NCBI GenBank assembly: GCA_026418015.1
Contig: JAOACE010000016.1
Span: 62,001 to 126,000 of the forward strand
Direction: 5' to 3'
Length of the DNA stretch: 64,000 nucleotides
From: Leptospiraceae bacterium
GTDB taxonomy: Bacteria > Spirochaetota > Leptospiria > Leptospirales > Leptonemataceae
The translations under genes and the position numbers were made by a program. The notes under the pieces were generated by a model. The model was not told where the DNA came from. It saw only the letters and a list, made by a program, of their open reading frames with translations, and made no database searches. Every line of letters begins with the position of its first letter. Positions within the stretch are counted from its first letter, which is position 1. Of this stretch, positions 24,012-33,522 are shown in pieces.

Positions 24012-25712
24012 ATGTTCAAAAAAATAAAAAATTATACTAATAGTTTATGGGAATATTTTTTAAAGTTTCCTATTAGCCTTTCAAAAAAGCTTGTTATCAT
24101 GATCGCATTTTTGGAATTTGGAGCGATTGTTACAACAGGTATTTTTATCTTAATTTATTTTTATTTTATCCTTGAACAAAATTTAGATAAAAGGGCTTAC
24201 GAGATCTCTCGTGCCTTAGAAAAATTTACTGTGGAATCTCTTGTTATCAATGATTTTACTAGATTACAAAAAACTGCGGAAGAAATTACGATGGATCCTA
24301 ATATTCGTTATATCATAGTTCAGGATAGATTTGGTCAGGCTGTTGTACATAGTAATAAACATTATGTAGGCTTAAAATTTAACGATAAAAATAGTGCCAG
24401 AGCGTTTTATGCAGAACATGAATTTTATCAAAATTATTATCGTTCGGATGGATCTTTATATACACGTGAATTTGTTTTGCCTTTAATCACTCCTTATGGA
24501 AAATTAGGTATATTAAGAATTGGAATGAATTACCAAAGTTTGGTAATTCAGCCGATGTTAAACACGTTTTATATTATTTTAATTATGATTGTTGGCTTTG
24601 TGATTATGGGAATTTTTATTGCAATTCCAGCAACAAAGATACTTCTTATACCAGTAAGAACAGTCGAGTCTGCAACCCATGATATTTCCGAAGGAGATTT
24701 AACAACAAAAGTAAATGTTTTAAGTCAGGACGAAATTGGAGAAATGGCGAGAGCATTTAATAACATGGTATCCAGTCAAAGAGAACTTGTTTCTGCTATT
24801 AGAAAGATTTCCGAAGAAATACTAAATTTTAGTAATGAATTAGCGTCCTCTTCCGAAGAGGTGTCTGCTGCATCGATTCAAATTTCCAATATTTTAAAAG
24901 AGGTATCTCAGGATGCTATAAAAGGTTCTGAATTTACTCATAAAGTAAACGAAAAACTAAATTCTTTTGCGAATCTATTAGAGAATGCAAAGCAACAAGC
25001 AGAAAAGGCAACTATCATTGCTCAAAATGCATATAAAACTTCGTACATGGGGAAAGAGAAAATTGCTACACTAAACGAAGTTTCTGATAAAATCTATAAA
25101 AGTGCAGAGTTTACTTTGTCTACCATAGAGCAATTAAACGAACTTTCGAAAAAGATTAGTCAGATCACTACGACAATTAACAATATTACAGAACAAATCA
25201 ATCTCTTATCATTGAATGCTTCCATAGAGGCAGCAAGAGCGGGAGAATATGGTAAAGGTTTTGCTGTTGTAGCAGATGAAATTTCTAAATTGGCTGAACA
25301 AACCAAAAAACAGGCAAAAGAAATCAATCAGATTGTAAATCAAGTCATTGATTTTACAAAAAAAAGCGTAGAGTTAACAAAACAACAGTTTGAGCTCATT
25401 TTAGAAGAAAAAAATACCAACAAATTAGTAAATGAATTTTTCGAAAAAATCATCTTAGCTGCGAATAATATTTCCGAAGAGATTCAAACAATTAAAAATA
25501 TTGCAGATAAAGAAGTAATCGAATCCAAAGAAGTTGTTCAAAACGTTAATGAATTAAACAAAATGATGCAAAAAACTGCTAGTAGAGCCAACGAGGTAAA
25601 TACGCTTGCAAAGGAAACAACCAACGCAATGGAAGAAAATGCACAACAAACTCAAAAATTGAATGAACTCATCAATGACCTTAAAAAAATGGTATCTAAA
25701 TTTAAAATTTAA
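24012..25712 (+). CDS. Methyl-accepting chemotaxis protein
   Basis: A 566-aa transducer: membrane helix at about residues 28-55, a periplasmic sensing region of about 130 residues (PAS/Cache-like, e.g. [19 protein letters not shown]), second helix at about 188-212, HAMP domain at 212-265 ([16 protein letters not shown]), and a long cytoplasmic signalling coiled coil with the CheA/CheW-binding tip [31 protein letters not shown] at about residue 395. The ribosome-binding site is AGAGGT. Together with the PhnD-like lipoprotein upstream it suggests indirect sensing of a phosphorus compound or related ligand. Confidence 0.95.
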   Translation: MFKKIKNYTNSLWEYFLKFPISLSKKLVIMIAFLEFGAIVTTGIFILIYFYFILEQNLDKRAYEISRALEKFTVESLVINDFTRLQKTAEEITMDPNIRYIIVQDRFGQAVVHSNKHYVGLKFNDKNSARAFYAEHEFYQNYYRSDGSLYTREFVLPLITPYGKLGILRIGMNYQSLVIQPMLNTFYIILIMIVGFVIMGIFIAIPATKILLIPVRTVESATHDISEGDLTTKVNVLSQDEIGEMARAFNNMVSSQRELVSAIRKISEEILNFSNELASSSEEVSAASIQISNILKEVSQDAIKGSEFTHKVNEKLNSFANLLENAKQQAEKATIIAQNAYKTSYMGKEKIATLNEVSDKIYKSAEFTLSTIEQLNELSKKISQITTTINNITEQINLLSLNASIEAARAGEYGKGFAVVADEISKLAEQTKKQAKEINQIVNQVIDFTKKSVELTKQQFELILEEKNTNKLVNEFFEKIILAANNISEEIQTIKNIADKEVIESKEVVQNVNELNKMMQKTASRANEVNTLAKETTNAMEENAQQTQKLNELINDLKKMVSKFKI

Positions 25713-26335
25713 TGGATCAGATCCTATTCATCAATCAATACATTGTTGCAACAATTCTCTTAGCTTTGATTCATGGAAGTATTCCTAATCACTGGTTGCC
25801 ATTTATCGCACTTTCGCGCGCAGAAAAATGGTCTACAAAAAAATTATTAATGATCATCAGTATAGGAGCAATCTTTCATAGTTTAAGTACGGCAATATTA
25901 GGTTTTTTTATTAGTTATTTTGGATATTATATTTCTTCTATAAGTCAATTAGAAAAGATTCTTCCTACTTTTTTTATGGTTTTTTTGGGAATGATTTATC
26001 TTATTATTGATCATCAAGAACATTATAATGATCCTTTAAAAAAAAAATCTATTAATCCAATTTTTTCTGTGATGTTGTTATACCTGGGAATGTTTTTTTC
26101 TCCTTGTTTAGAGATCGAAGCTATTTATTTTTCTGTGGGAAGATATGGTTTAACGAGCTTTGTTTTAATCAGTTTGATCTATACAATTATTACGTTGGTT
26201 TCTATGCTGACTTTTTCTTATCTTGCTTATAAGGGTTTACTAAAATATTTCCCTAAAATACTAGAAAAGTACGAAAAAAGAATGATTGGTTTAGTCCTAA
26301 TTATATTAGGAATATTTTCTTTTTATTTTCATTAA
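25712..26335 (+). CDS. NicO/UreH-like integral membrane protein
   Basis: A 207-aa protein with six hydrophobic segments, whose start overlaps the chemoreceptor stop (TAATG). The first helix carries LALIHGSIPNHWLPFIALSRAEKWS; a His-x4-(N/D)-H motif in helix 1 is reminiscent of nickel/cobalt transporters of the NicO/UreH group, and a second histidine-rich loop follows (IIDHQEHYNDP). A metal-transport role is therefore possible but the resemblance is limited. Nothing in the operon otherwise points to metals. Confidence 0.55.
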   Translation: MDQILFINQYIVATILLALIHGSIPNHWLPFIALSRAEKWSTKKLLMIISIGAIFHSLSTAILGFFISYFGYYISSISQLEKILPTFFMVFLGMIYLIIDHQEHYNDPLKKKSINPIFSVMLLYLGMFFSPCLEIEAIYFSVGRYGLTSFVLISLIYTIITLVSMLTFSYLAYKGLLKYFPKILEKYEKRMIGLVLIILGIFSFYFH

Positions 26336-26404
26336 TCAGCCATATGATAATAACAAAAATTTATAAAAATATTGTTAAATAATTCTATATAAAAAATAGA
26401 TAAA

Positions 26405-27646
26405 TTATTTTACTGTATTTTTTAAAATATCTATATATGGTTCTAATGCATTTTCTAATTTATCTTCTACTGAAAAGATTTGTGCTAATTTCTGAATTAC
26501 TTTATCAACTAATGAGTCTGGACAGCTTGCACCAGCAGAGAGTAAAATCGTTACTGGTTCTTTTGATGGAATCCAATTGTGGCTTATCTTTACTTCGTTT
26601 TTGTGCAAATCCAAATGTCGAATGGAATTTATGGATAAAATTTCTTCATTGTCTTTAATATAATATGTTGGTAGTTTTTCTTCGCATAGTTCTACAAGAT
26701 GAGATGTATTGGAAGAATTATATCCACCTACGATAACTGCCAAATCTCCATCCGAATTAAGCATTTCTCTTAATGCAGTTTGATTTTCCCATGTCGCATA
26801 ACACAGGGTATCTTTTGTGTCGGCAAAGTATTCCGTATTATTGCCATATTTTTTTATGATCGCTTGTCGAAGGATTTCGCTTATCTCTAATGTTTCTGTT
26901 GCTAACATAGTGGTCTGATTTACTACTCCAATTTTTTGTAAATGTTTTTGGGGATCAAAACCATCAGAGGTTCTATTTTTAAAATGATCAAAGAATTCTT
27001 CTGTAGGACGTTCTCCTAAAATGATTTCTGCTAATATTTTTGCTTCTCTAATATCTTCTATTACCAAAGAAGGAGCATATAATCTTGCATGCGAAAAAGT
27101 AGCTTTGGTTTCTTCGTGTTTGTATCTACCATGAATCACAACTGTATAATTTTTTTTGCCTAAACTTTCTGCCCGATGCCAAACCTTTTCTACAAATGGG
27201 CAAGTGGTATTGTAAATCAATAGATTAGGACCTTTTTGTTTGATTTTTTCTAATATCTCGACAGAAATGCCAAATGCTGGAATAATTACCACATCGTTTT
27301 CTGTGATTTCTTCTAAGGGAATAAGAGGAGTTCCATTCGTCTTCATCAAGAATTGTATTCCTTTTTGGTTTAAATCCTGATTTACATGGGGGTTGTGGAT
27401 CATTTCGCTGATTAAATAAATTTTTTTACCAGGATTTTCTGCAATGGCTCTATATGCTATTTCGATCGCATTTTCTACACCATAACAAAAACCAAAATGT
27501 CTTGCAATTTTTAAAATCAACTTGTCCAAGTTTAAAATTGTAGGAGTTAAATCTTTTCTAAAACGATCTTCAATACTCCGTGCTTGCTTTATGATAGAAA
27601 TAATCGAAGAACGATAATAGCTTGGTAGGTTAAATTGTTTCCTCAT
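26405..27646 (-). CDS. ispH: 4-hydroxy-3-methylbut-2-enyl diphosphate reductase IspH (long form)
   Basis: IspH makes IPP and DMAPP in the last step of the methylerythritol phosphate pathway with a [4Fe-4S] cluster. The three cluster cysteines are visible in FGFCYGVENAI, TTCPFVEKVW and SAGASCPD; other blocks are SEMIHNPHVNQ, HGRYKHEET and VVNQTTMLATET. At 413 aa it is about 100 residues longer than the E. coli enzyme, with an N-terminal extension of about 45 residues and an insertion near residue 215, which is the layout of cyanobacterial and plant IspH. IspD of the same pathway is also in this window at 44743. Confidence 0.96.
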   Translation of the reverse strand: MRKQFNLPSYYRSSIISIIKQARSIEDRFRKDLTPTILNLDKLILKIARHFGFCYGVENAIEIAYRAIAENPGKKIYLISEMIHNPHVNQDLNQKGIQFLMKTNGTPLIPLEEITENDVVIIPAFGISVEILEKIKQKGPNLLIYNTTCPFVEKVWHRAESLGKKNYTVVIHGRYKHEETKATFSHARLYAPSLVIEDIREAKILAEIILGERPTEEFFDHFKNRTSDGFDPQKHLQKIGVVNQTTMLATETLEISEILRQAIIKKYGNNTEYFADTKDTLCYATWENQTALREMLNSDGDLAVIVGGYNSSNTSHLVELCEEKLPTYYIKDNEEILSINSIRHLDLHKNEVKISHNWIPSKEPVTILLSAGASCPDSLVDKVIQKLAQIFSVEDKLENALEPYIDILKNTVK

Positions 27647-27725
27647 TAGGCTTCAAGAAAATTCAAAAATCTTTGTCGTCAATTCGGAATTGTTAGCGTT
27701 TTTATCTTAATAGGGTTATAAAATA

Positions 27726-28943
27726 TTAAGATTTACTTAACAATTTTTTTATTGCGCTTTCTATACCATTTAAATTCAAAAAATACATAGGTATGATGTT
27801 TCTAATAGCATCGATTGTTTCGTGTTGCCAAGTAAATTCTCTTTGTGGATTTAGCCATACAGAGTAGGGGTAATGCTTACGAAATTCTATCAACCTCTGA
27901 TAGCTATTCTTTATGTGGGCTTGTTTTTTTAACATTTCTTCGTTGGTTAATTTTTTATCTTCTTTATAATAATATTCAAAAAAAGCGTGGCGTTTATCGA
28001 AAAGTTCATAAGGATTCATACATGCATCGCCAATAAAAATAATCTTGTATTCTTTGTTAAATTTTTTGTAAAAATCTTCTAGATGGATTTTTTGAACAAA
28101 CTTCGCATCTTTAAAAAGCCATTCATACAAAGTATTATGAAAATAAAAATAATGAAATTCTTTAAAATATCTTAGCTTATGACAAGCACTAAAAAATCGG
28201 TTTACTAAACTGATATATGGTTCCATACTACCACCAACATCCATTAGCAAGATCAAAGAAATCTGGTTTTTTCGAAGTTTTTCGAAAACAATCGATGGAT
28301 CTCCTAAATTTTTCGATGTTTTATGAACAGTTTCTTTGATGTTGATTTGTTGTTCGTTGGATTTATTCAATCGTCTTAATTTTTTTAATGCTATCTTATA
28401 TTGTCTTACATTAAAAACTTCGTTGGGGTTATATTCTTCGTAAGAAACATTTTCGAATTTATCGATGGCAGTACCAAGTCCGCGATTTCCTCCAATACGA
28501 ATGCCGCGTAAGTTTTTTCCCGAATGTCCAAAAGGCGAAACACCGCCAGTCCCAATCCAATATGTTCCACCATGATGTTCTTCTTTTTGTTCTTTTAATC
28601 GTTTTTCTAACTCTTCGAACAATTCCTCTAAGTCGTAATAGGGGGTTTTTTCGGGATAATCTTTGAATACCTTTCTTTCTTTTAACCATTCGTTAAGAAT
28701 TTTTTCGAGTAAGTCTATATCAACGTTTGGTATGTCTTTAAAATATTCCATAAATACTTGATGAAATTTCTGGTAATATTTGGTATCTTTTACTAAGGTA
28801 GCACGCGAAATAATATAAAATCTTTCTAATGTAAATATTTCTTTTTTCTGGTGTAATTCTAATATTACTTTTAGTAGATCAATAAATTCTGTTGTTGTTA
28901 CGGGAATTTCTTTTTTAAGTCGATAAAAAAAATCGATAAACAT
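27726..28943 (-). CDS. VWA domain protein, CoxE-like
   Basis: A 405-aa cytoplasmic protein. The N-terminal part (residues 1-75, FYRLKKEIPVTTTEFIDLLKVI) and the middle resemble CoxE-family proteins; a von Willebrand A domain starts near residue 225 with the metal site LLMDVGGSMEPYI (DxGxS variant of DxSxS). Such proteins usually work with a MoxR-type AAA ATPase as chaperone pairs for metal-centre insertion; no such ATPase lies beside it. A glycine-rich stretch at 120-150 (GGTYWIGTGGVSPFG) is typical of the family. Confidence 0.82.
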   Translation of the reverse strand: MFIDFFYRLKKEIPVTTTEFIDLLKVILELHQKKEIFTLERFYIISRATLVKDTKYYQKFHQVFMEYFKDIPNVDIDLLEKILNEWLKERKVFKDYPEKTPYYDLEELFEELEKRLKEQKEEHHGGTYWIGTGGVSPFGHSGKNLRGIRIGGNRGLGTAIDKFENVSYEEYNPNEVFNVRQYKIALKKLRRLNKSNEQQINIKETVHKTSKNLGDPSIVFEKLRKNQISLILLMDVGGSMEPYISLVNRFFSACHKLRYFKEFHYFYFHNTLYEWLFKDAKFVQKIHLEDFYKKFNKEYKIIFIGDACMNPYELFDKRHAFFEYYYKEDKKLTNEEMLKKQAHIKNSYQRLIEFRKHYPYSVWLNPQREFTWQHETIDAIRNIIPMYFLNLNGIESAIKKLLSKS

Positions 28944-28993
28944 AGATTCAAGAAAATACTTGTTTACGTTTATACAAATAATTTTTTATTCTT

Positions 28994-29296
28994 ATGTCTT
29001 TGGGATTTGTCCTATTTATTGCATTAATCATTTCTTTGTTTACGAATTTATTGGTTCGAAGCAATCTATGGAAGAATTTTCTCGAAGGTTTTCGAAAAGA
29101 AGAAAAATTTAGTTTGGGAAACCTCTTCTATAAATGGGGAAGTTGTCTTCGCTGTTTAACATTTTGGATAAGCTTATTTGTATTTGGCTTCTATTTTTTA
29201 GAGACATTTCATCCAACAAATATCTTTTTTACGTTTATTGCAACGATGTTTACAACTTCTCTGGCAATGGTTATAAAAAGATTAGCGAATTGGTAA
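28994..29296 (+). CDS. Small membrane protein, DUF1360-like
   Basis: A 100-aa protein with three hydrophobic segments and a Cys pair motif GSCLRCLTFWIS before the second helix; the CxxCxxFW pattern is similar to DUF1360-type small membrane proteins. Function unknown. Its last 15 bp overlap the end of the convergent M23 peptidase gene. Divergent from the CoxE-like gene, with a 50-bp gap that must hold both promoters. Confidence 0.6.
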   Translation: MSLGFVLFIALIISLFTNLLVRSNLWKNFLEGFRKEEKFSLGNLFYKWGSCLRCLTFWISLFVFGFYFLETFHPTNIFFTFIATMFTTSLAMVIKRLANW

Positions 29297-30361
29297 AGAA
29301 TATATACTTAGAGGATCTGCTACAAAGCCATCGATCCATACCGAAAAATGAAGATGAGAACCAATGGCAAGTCCAGTGGCTCCCACCGTTCCAATGGGAA
29401 TACCAGCTTTTACATAAGTATTTTCTGAATAATAGCGTTCGTTTAAATGCATATAACCAGAAAATATTTTGTTTCCGTGGTTGATTAAAATAAAATTTCC
29501 TTCGTAATACATTTCCGCAGAAAGCACGATTTTACCGTCAGCTAATGCATACACAATGTCGCCTGTATTTCCTTTTAAATCTAAGCCTCTATGAATAGAT
29601 TTATAGGGTTGTGAAAATATCTTTTTTTTGTTGATAATTTGATAATATTGATGGATTCTTGTTTTATACCATTCGGATGTTATATAATGAAAATCTCTGG
29701 GATGTGATAGACGATTACTGAATAAATTCGGTAAGTTTTCCGAAAAAGCGATCTTTTTCATTTCTCTTTCTTTTTCTATTCGTTCGTCTAATTCTTTTTG
29801 CTTTTCTGGTGGTAGAATTTTTTTTTCGAAAATCAAAGGAGTATCCGAATAGGGAAATTCTCTTAAATATATGTTTAGTTCAATTTCTTTTTGGATTTTT
29901 TCTTTGTTTGGATTTTGTATGATCCATATAAATTTATTCTTAGATTCTTTTAATTCTGGGGGAAATACATAAATCCCATTGTATCCAAAGGATTTTTGAT
30001 TTAAGGGGATATCGCGTTCCATCGTTTTATAATAAACCTGATGTGTATAATCTTTTAATACAACATTTGGAGTATCGTCTTTTGGTAGAATTTCTATGTA
30101 AAAGATTTCTCCGCGAGAAAAACTCTTACAATAGATGATCAATTTCCATTGATCAAAATAAAAAACTTTTTCTTGAGGTTTTGTAGGAGTCCAATTTATG
30201 GGAACTTGAATAAACGTTTGATTTCGTTCTATCCATATAGTGTTTGCCCATAAAAAAGAATTGAATACTAAACCAAAAACAAAAAAATAAAACAATGATT
30301 TTAAGTATTGTTTTTTTCGGATACGAGTGGGAAAATCTCTTTTGGTTTTTGCTCGGTCCAT
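29282..30361 (-). CDS. M23-family (LytM) peptidase
   Basis: A 359-aa exported protein. After a basic N-terminus there is a hydrophobic export segment at about residues 20-40 (SLFYFFVFGLVFNSFLWA). The C-terminal domain (about residues 245-359) is a LytM/M23 metallopeptidase: HRGLDLKGNTGDIVYA carries the first zinc His and Asp, and GSHLHFSVWIDG the HxH pair. It should cut peptidoglycan cross-links or regulate amidases in the periplasm. The start at 30361 overlaps the thioredoxin-like gene on the other strand by 67 bp; a shorter start inside the N-terminus would remove most of the overlap but no ATG is available. Confidence 0.88.
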   Translation of the reverse strand: MDRAKTKRDFPTRIRKKQYLKSLFYFFVFGLVFNSFLWANTIWIERNQTFIQVPINWTPTKPQEKVFYFDQWKLIIYCKSFSRGEIFYIEILPKDDTPNVVLKDYTHQVYYKTMERDIPLNQKSFGYNGIYVFPPELKESKNKFIWIIQNPNKEKIQKEIELNIYLREFPYSDTPLIFEKKILPPEKQKELDERIEKEREMKKIAFSENLPNLFSNRLSHPRDFHYITSEWYKTRIHQYYQIINKKKIFSQPYKSIHRGLDLKGNTGDIVYALADGKIVLSAEMYYEGNFILINHGNKIFSGYMHLNERYYSENTYVKAGIPIGTVGATGLAIGSHLHFSVWIDGFVADPLSIYSLPIR

Positions 30362-30879
30362 TATCTCTTTTTATAACAATTTATACAATTTTCGAAACAG
30401 ACAAGAAAAAAAAGTATATTTTTTATTCTATCAGTCTGATTTTTTTTGTATTTTTTCTCGTAAAAGCGAAAACGCCTTCAAGAGTAGAGATTCAAATATA
30501 TTCCAATAAAGTATTATTTCTGGAAGAAATCGAAAATCAAATTCCTGTTATAATTAACAAAGAAAAAAAACCTATAATACTTTATTTTTATGCAACTTGG
30601 TGTCATTCTTGTGAACATATAGAAGAAAAGTTATCGCGTAAGGAAGTGGGAGAATTAATCCAAAAAGGATGGATTTTTATTAAAGTAGACGTAAGTGATT
30701 TCGAAAAATACGAAGAGCATCTTTTAAAATATTATGGTGTGTATGGAGTACCAGCATTAGCATTTTTTGATAAAGAAGGCAACATCGTTAAACCCTTTAC
30801 AATGGTAGGGGAAGAAATCCCCCTAAGAACACTTATATCAATTCTAAGACAATTTGGTGTATTCGAAAATCCAATTTAA
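30295..30879 (+). CDS. Membrane-anchored thioredoxin-fold protein (DsbD C-terminal-like)
   Basis: A 194-aa protein with two N-terminal hydrophobic segments (about residues 10-30 and 41-58) and a thioredoxin domain carrying the redox pair in LYFYATWCHSCEHIEEKL, followed by IFIKVDVSDFEKYEEHLLKYYGVYGVPALAFFD (cis-proline in GVPAL). This is the pattern of the C-terminal domain of DsbD-type thiol reductants. It likely reduces periplasmic disulfides or assists cytochrome maturation. The 5' end is uncertain because the first 67 bp overlap the M23 gene and there is no ribosome-binding site at 30295. Confidence 0.8.
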   Translation: MILSIVFFGYEWENLFWFLLGPLSLFITIYTIFETDKKKKYIFYSISLIFFVFFLVKAKTPSRVEIQIYSNKVLFLEEIENQIPVIINKEKKPIILYFYATWCHSCEHIEEKLSRKEVGELIQKGWIFIKVDVSDFEKYEEHLLKYYGVYGVPALAFFDKEGNIVKPFTMVGEEIPLRTLISILRQFGVFENPI

Positions 30880-32381
30880 AAGATATTCAGATATTTTATT
30901 CCAAATTCAAGAAAAAAACTATTTTCTTGAATTGTTTTTAGAGTAGGATTAGAAAATAATACTATTGGAGAAATTAAATTAAAATTCGTTTGTGGTAATA
31001 AAAGAACACTATAACTTTTTAACTCTTTAAAAGTGGTTTCGTATTCTGTCTTGCTAATTCTCATATAAACGATTCCGTTAGAAGAATATTTATTTTGCCA
31101 CAAGAAAGAAATTTTATTTCCTTTAAATGTGCCGTTAAATTCGGATTTAAAAACAATCATATTCGATAGATTCGAATCATCTAAATTTAAATTATATTCA
31201 GAAATTTTTTGATTTAATTGCGATTTACCTAACAAAAAAATATGGAATTCCAACAAGAATTCTGAAGAAAAGATCATCAGAAAGCGAAAGGGAATTCCGA
31301 TCGAAAGTGCATTTTGTGTAAGTTGATTTTTGATTGAACTATCAGTTATATATCCATTGTAAATTTCGAATTCATCTGTAAAAGAATTTCGAATCGAAGT
31401 AATTAGTGTAGCGTTAGAATTGGACACAAATTCTAAATTTCTATTAAAATATCCAATTTCTATATAAGGGAAGATGTAATTCCAAAAAAAATCCAAATAT
31501 TCACTTGTTCCAAATTTAAAAAAGATTGTATTAGATAGGTTTAAATATTTTTTTTGATTGTATCGATTTTCGGAATAAGTTTCGTATTGGGGTTGGCTAA
31601 TCGAATCAAAAATTTTTTTGTTGGGAATAGAGATAAATTTAGGATTTGGTTTTTGGATATTTCCTGTGATTAGAAATCCCGTTTCCAGATTTTTATCATG
31701 ATAAGACATGCCTGCATGTAAATTTCCAACCCAATTCCAAGTTGGCAAAGACTTCATTTGTATTTTTAGGTTTTGATTATAAAGACTTTGATTGTTTTGT
31801 ACATAACTAGAAAAAACGTTGTAGTATTGATAAAATTGATTTAGTGGAATGTTAAAGCTTCCTAATCCAATACCAAGCTCATATTGAAACTGATGTTTTT
31901 TTTGTTCTACTGGTGGTTCGATAAATTGTTTTTCTTCTTCTAGTTCTTTTTGTTGAAGTTCTTGTAAGCGTTTTTCTTCTTCCAGTTTTTGTCGTTCTAG
32001 CTCTTCTTGTTGTTTTTGAAGTTCCTCAAGTCTTTTTTGTTCCTCGATCCTTTGCTGAAGTTCTTGAAGACGTTTTTCTTCTTCGAGCTTTCTTTGTAAT
32101 TCTTCTTGTTCTTTTTTTAATGCTTCTAATCGTTTTTTTTGCTCTTCTTCTTTTTGTTTTTGAATTTTACGCAATTCTTCGTCAGATATATAAACAATTT
32201 TTTTGATTTCTTCTTTGTTGATGGATATGAATTGTTTATTTTGTAATTGGATTTCTACTTTTGTTAAGGTTTGACGAACAATTGTCCCCTTAAAGATTTT
32301 ACCGTTTTTTAAATAAATTATATCTGCTTTTAAAATTATGGGTTGCAATAGCAAAATAAAAAAAATGATTTTTTTCTTCAT
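30876..32381 (-). CDS. Outer-membrane-like protein with Lsm-like N-domain and long coiled coil
   Basis: A 501-aa exported protein; the ATG at 32381 gives a clean signal peptide (KKKIIFFILLLQPIILKA), better than the TTG seven codons upstream. Residues about 20-65 (IIYLKNGKIFKGTIVRQTLTKVEIQL) form a small beta domain seen at the start of many leptospiral exported proteins. Residues 68-165 are an almost pure Glu/Lys/Gln/Leu coiled coil with EEEKRLQELQ repeats. The C-terminal 330 residues are rich in alternating aromatic beta strands ending FLEFGIKYLNIF, as in an outer-membrane barrel. It could span from outer membrane to periplasm. Function unknown. It overlaps the end of the thioredoxin-like gene by 4 bp. 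Confidence 0.7.
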   Translation of the reverse strand: MKKKIIFFILLLQPIILKADIIYLKNGKIFKGTIVRQTLTKVEIQLQNKQFISINKEEIKKIVYISDEELRKIQKQKEEEQKKRLEALKKEQEELQRKLEEEKRLQELQQRIEEQKRLEELQKQQEELERQKLEEEKRLQELQQKELEEEKQFIEPPVEQKKHQFQYELGIGLGSFNIPLNQFYQYYNVFSSYVQNNQSLYNQNLKIQMKSLPTWNWVGNLHAGMSYHDKNLETGFLITGNIQKPNPKFISIPNKKIFDSISQPQYETYSENRYNQKKYLNLSNTIFFKFGTSEYLDFFWNYIFPYIEIGYFNRNLEFVSNSNATLITSIRNSFTDEFEIYNGYITDSSIKNQLTQNALSIGIPFRFLMIFSSEFLLEFHIFLLGKSQLNQKISEYNLNLDDSNLSNMIVFKSEFNGTFKGNKISFLWQNKYSSNGIVYMRISKTEYETTFKELKSYSVLLLPQTNFNLISPIVLFSNPTLKTIQENSFFLEFGIKYLNIF

Positions 32382-32535
32382 GTATAACAGAAAAATTATC
32401 AATGTTTATTGTGTAAACATTTTTTATTTTACCATCACTTATTAATAATAAAAAAAATTATTAAGAAAAAAAAATTATGATTGATCTATTTTTATTTTAG
32501 TTTATGATGGTTAAAATTATTTTAAGGAGAAAAAT

Positions 32536-32847
32536 ATGAAAAAGACATTAACTTTTTTTACTTTAAGTATGTTGTTGTTTGCTTTAAATTGTGCAACACC
32601 AGGTTTTGGACCTAATGGTGGTTTATTCACATCTGCAAAAATTGGTACTTATGGCACAGGAAAACCTGCTAGCAAAACGGGAGAAGCTTGTGCATCTTCT
32701 ATACTTGGACTTGTTGCAATTGGAGATGCTTCTGTGGAAGCTGCAAAAAGTCAAGGTGGTATAAACGATGTCTCTTATGTGGATTATCAAACTTTTAGTA
32801 TATTAGGATTGTATGCTAAATTATGCACTGTGGTTCGCGGAAATTAA
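32536..32847 (+). CDS. TRL-like family lipoprotein
   Basis: A 103-aa lipoprotein with signal peptide ending LLFALNC. The mature domain carries the TRL-family pattern: GTYGTGKPASKTGEACASSILGLVAIGDASVEAAKSQGGI, then DVSYVDYQTFSILGLYAKLCTVV. TRL proteins are small surface or periplasmic lipoproteins of unknown function found in several Gram-negative groups and common in Leptospira. A good ribosome-binding site (TAAGGAG) precedes the ATG. Monocistronic, with a terminator just downstream. Confidence 0.88.
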   Translation: MKKTLTFFTLSMLLFALNCATPGFGPNGGLFTSAKIGTYGTGKPASKTGEACASSILGLVAIGDASVEAAKSQGGINDVSYVDYQTFSILGLYAKLCTVVRGN

Positions 32848-32857
32848 TGGTTTTATT

Positions 32858-32876
32858 GCCCCGCGAAGGGGCTTTT
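32858..32876. terminator. Terminator between TRL lipoprotein and flavin-reductase genes
   Basis: GCCCC (32858-32862), loop GCGAA, GGGGC (32868-32872), then TTTT. It lies 10 bases after the TRL-lipoprotein stop and touches the end of the convergent gene. A rho-independent terminator for the + strand; the A/T flanks on the other side would let it serve weakly in the other direction. Confidence 0.8.
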
Positions 32877-32877
32877 A

Positions 32878-33498
32878 TTATTTGGGTCGCGGAATTTCTA
32901 TAAGTTCACCTAATGTTGCAAATAATGATGCACCTAATCTCGATATAGGGTTAACCTTTTTTGGATCAACGATGATTTTTCCTTTACTATCTTTTTCTAT
33001 GCAAGAATCGTCAATATAAAGAAATTTAACAAGGCCTAAGATTAATCCTTGTGGGGTTTCTCCTATTTCTATGATTTGGTATTTTTCGCATACAAATGCT
33101 ACTTTTATATTTTTTATTCTTGGCAGTGTTGTAATAGTAGAATCAAAATATTCTAATTCCAAGTTTAATCGATTCAATTCTGATTCTCCGTGTGGTAATG
33201 TGGCAGAGCTTTCGTTTACTTCTTTTACAAATTCCACTGATGGTATATGAACAATAAAATGATTTCTTTCTTCGATGTTGACCCAAGTATCTTTTTTGGT
33301 TCCATCGGGTTTTATTCCTACGGAAATAAAAATAATTGGAGGGTTGCTTGCAATACCATTAAAATAAGAAAATGGTGCAAGGTTAAAACTTCCGTTTCCA
33401 TTATCGGTTAAAACCCATGCAATAGGTCTTGGGATTAATGTTTGTATAAACTGATAATAGACTTGATTAGGGGATAAATCTTTTAGATCCAGGATCAT
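32878..33498 (-). CDS. Flavin reductase-like domain protein
   Basis: A 206-aa protein of the FMN-binding split-barrel flavin reductase-like group (DIM6/NTAB). Typical residues: YYQFIQTLIPRPIAWVLTDN, NLAPFSYFNGIASNPPIIFISVG, KKDTWVNIEERNHFIVHIP and a C-terminal VNPISRLGASLFATLGE. It probably binds FMN and reduces flavin or a small substrate with NAD(P)H in the cytoplasm. Separated by 24 bp from the diguanylate cyclase gene upstream, so possibly co-transcribed, though no functional link is apparent. Confidence 0.87.
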   Translation of the reverse strand: MILDLKDLSPNQVYYQFIQTLIPRPIAWVLTDNGNGSFNLAPFSYFNGIASNPPIIFISVGIKPDGTKKDTWVNIEERNHFIVHIPSVEFVKEVNESSATLPHGESELNRLNLELEYFDSTITTLPRIKNIKVAFVCEKYQIIEIGETPQGLILGLVKFLYIDDSCIEKDSKGKIIVDPKKVNPISRLGASLFATLGELIEIPRPK

Positions 33499-33522
33499 AA
33501 GGCAAGATTTAATTAGAACGTC

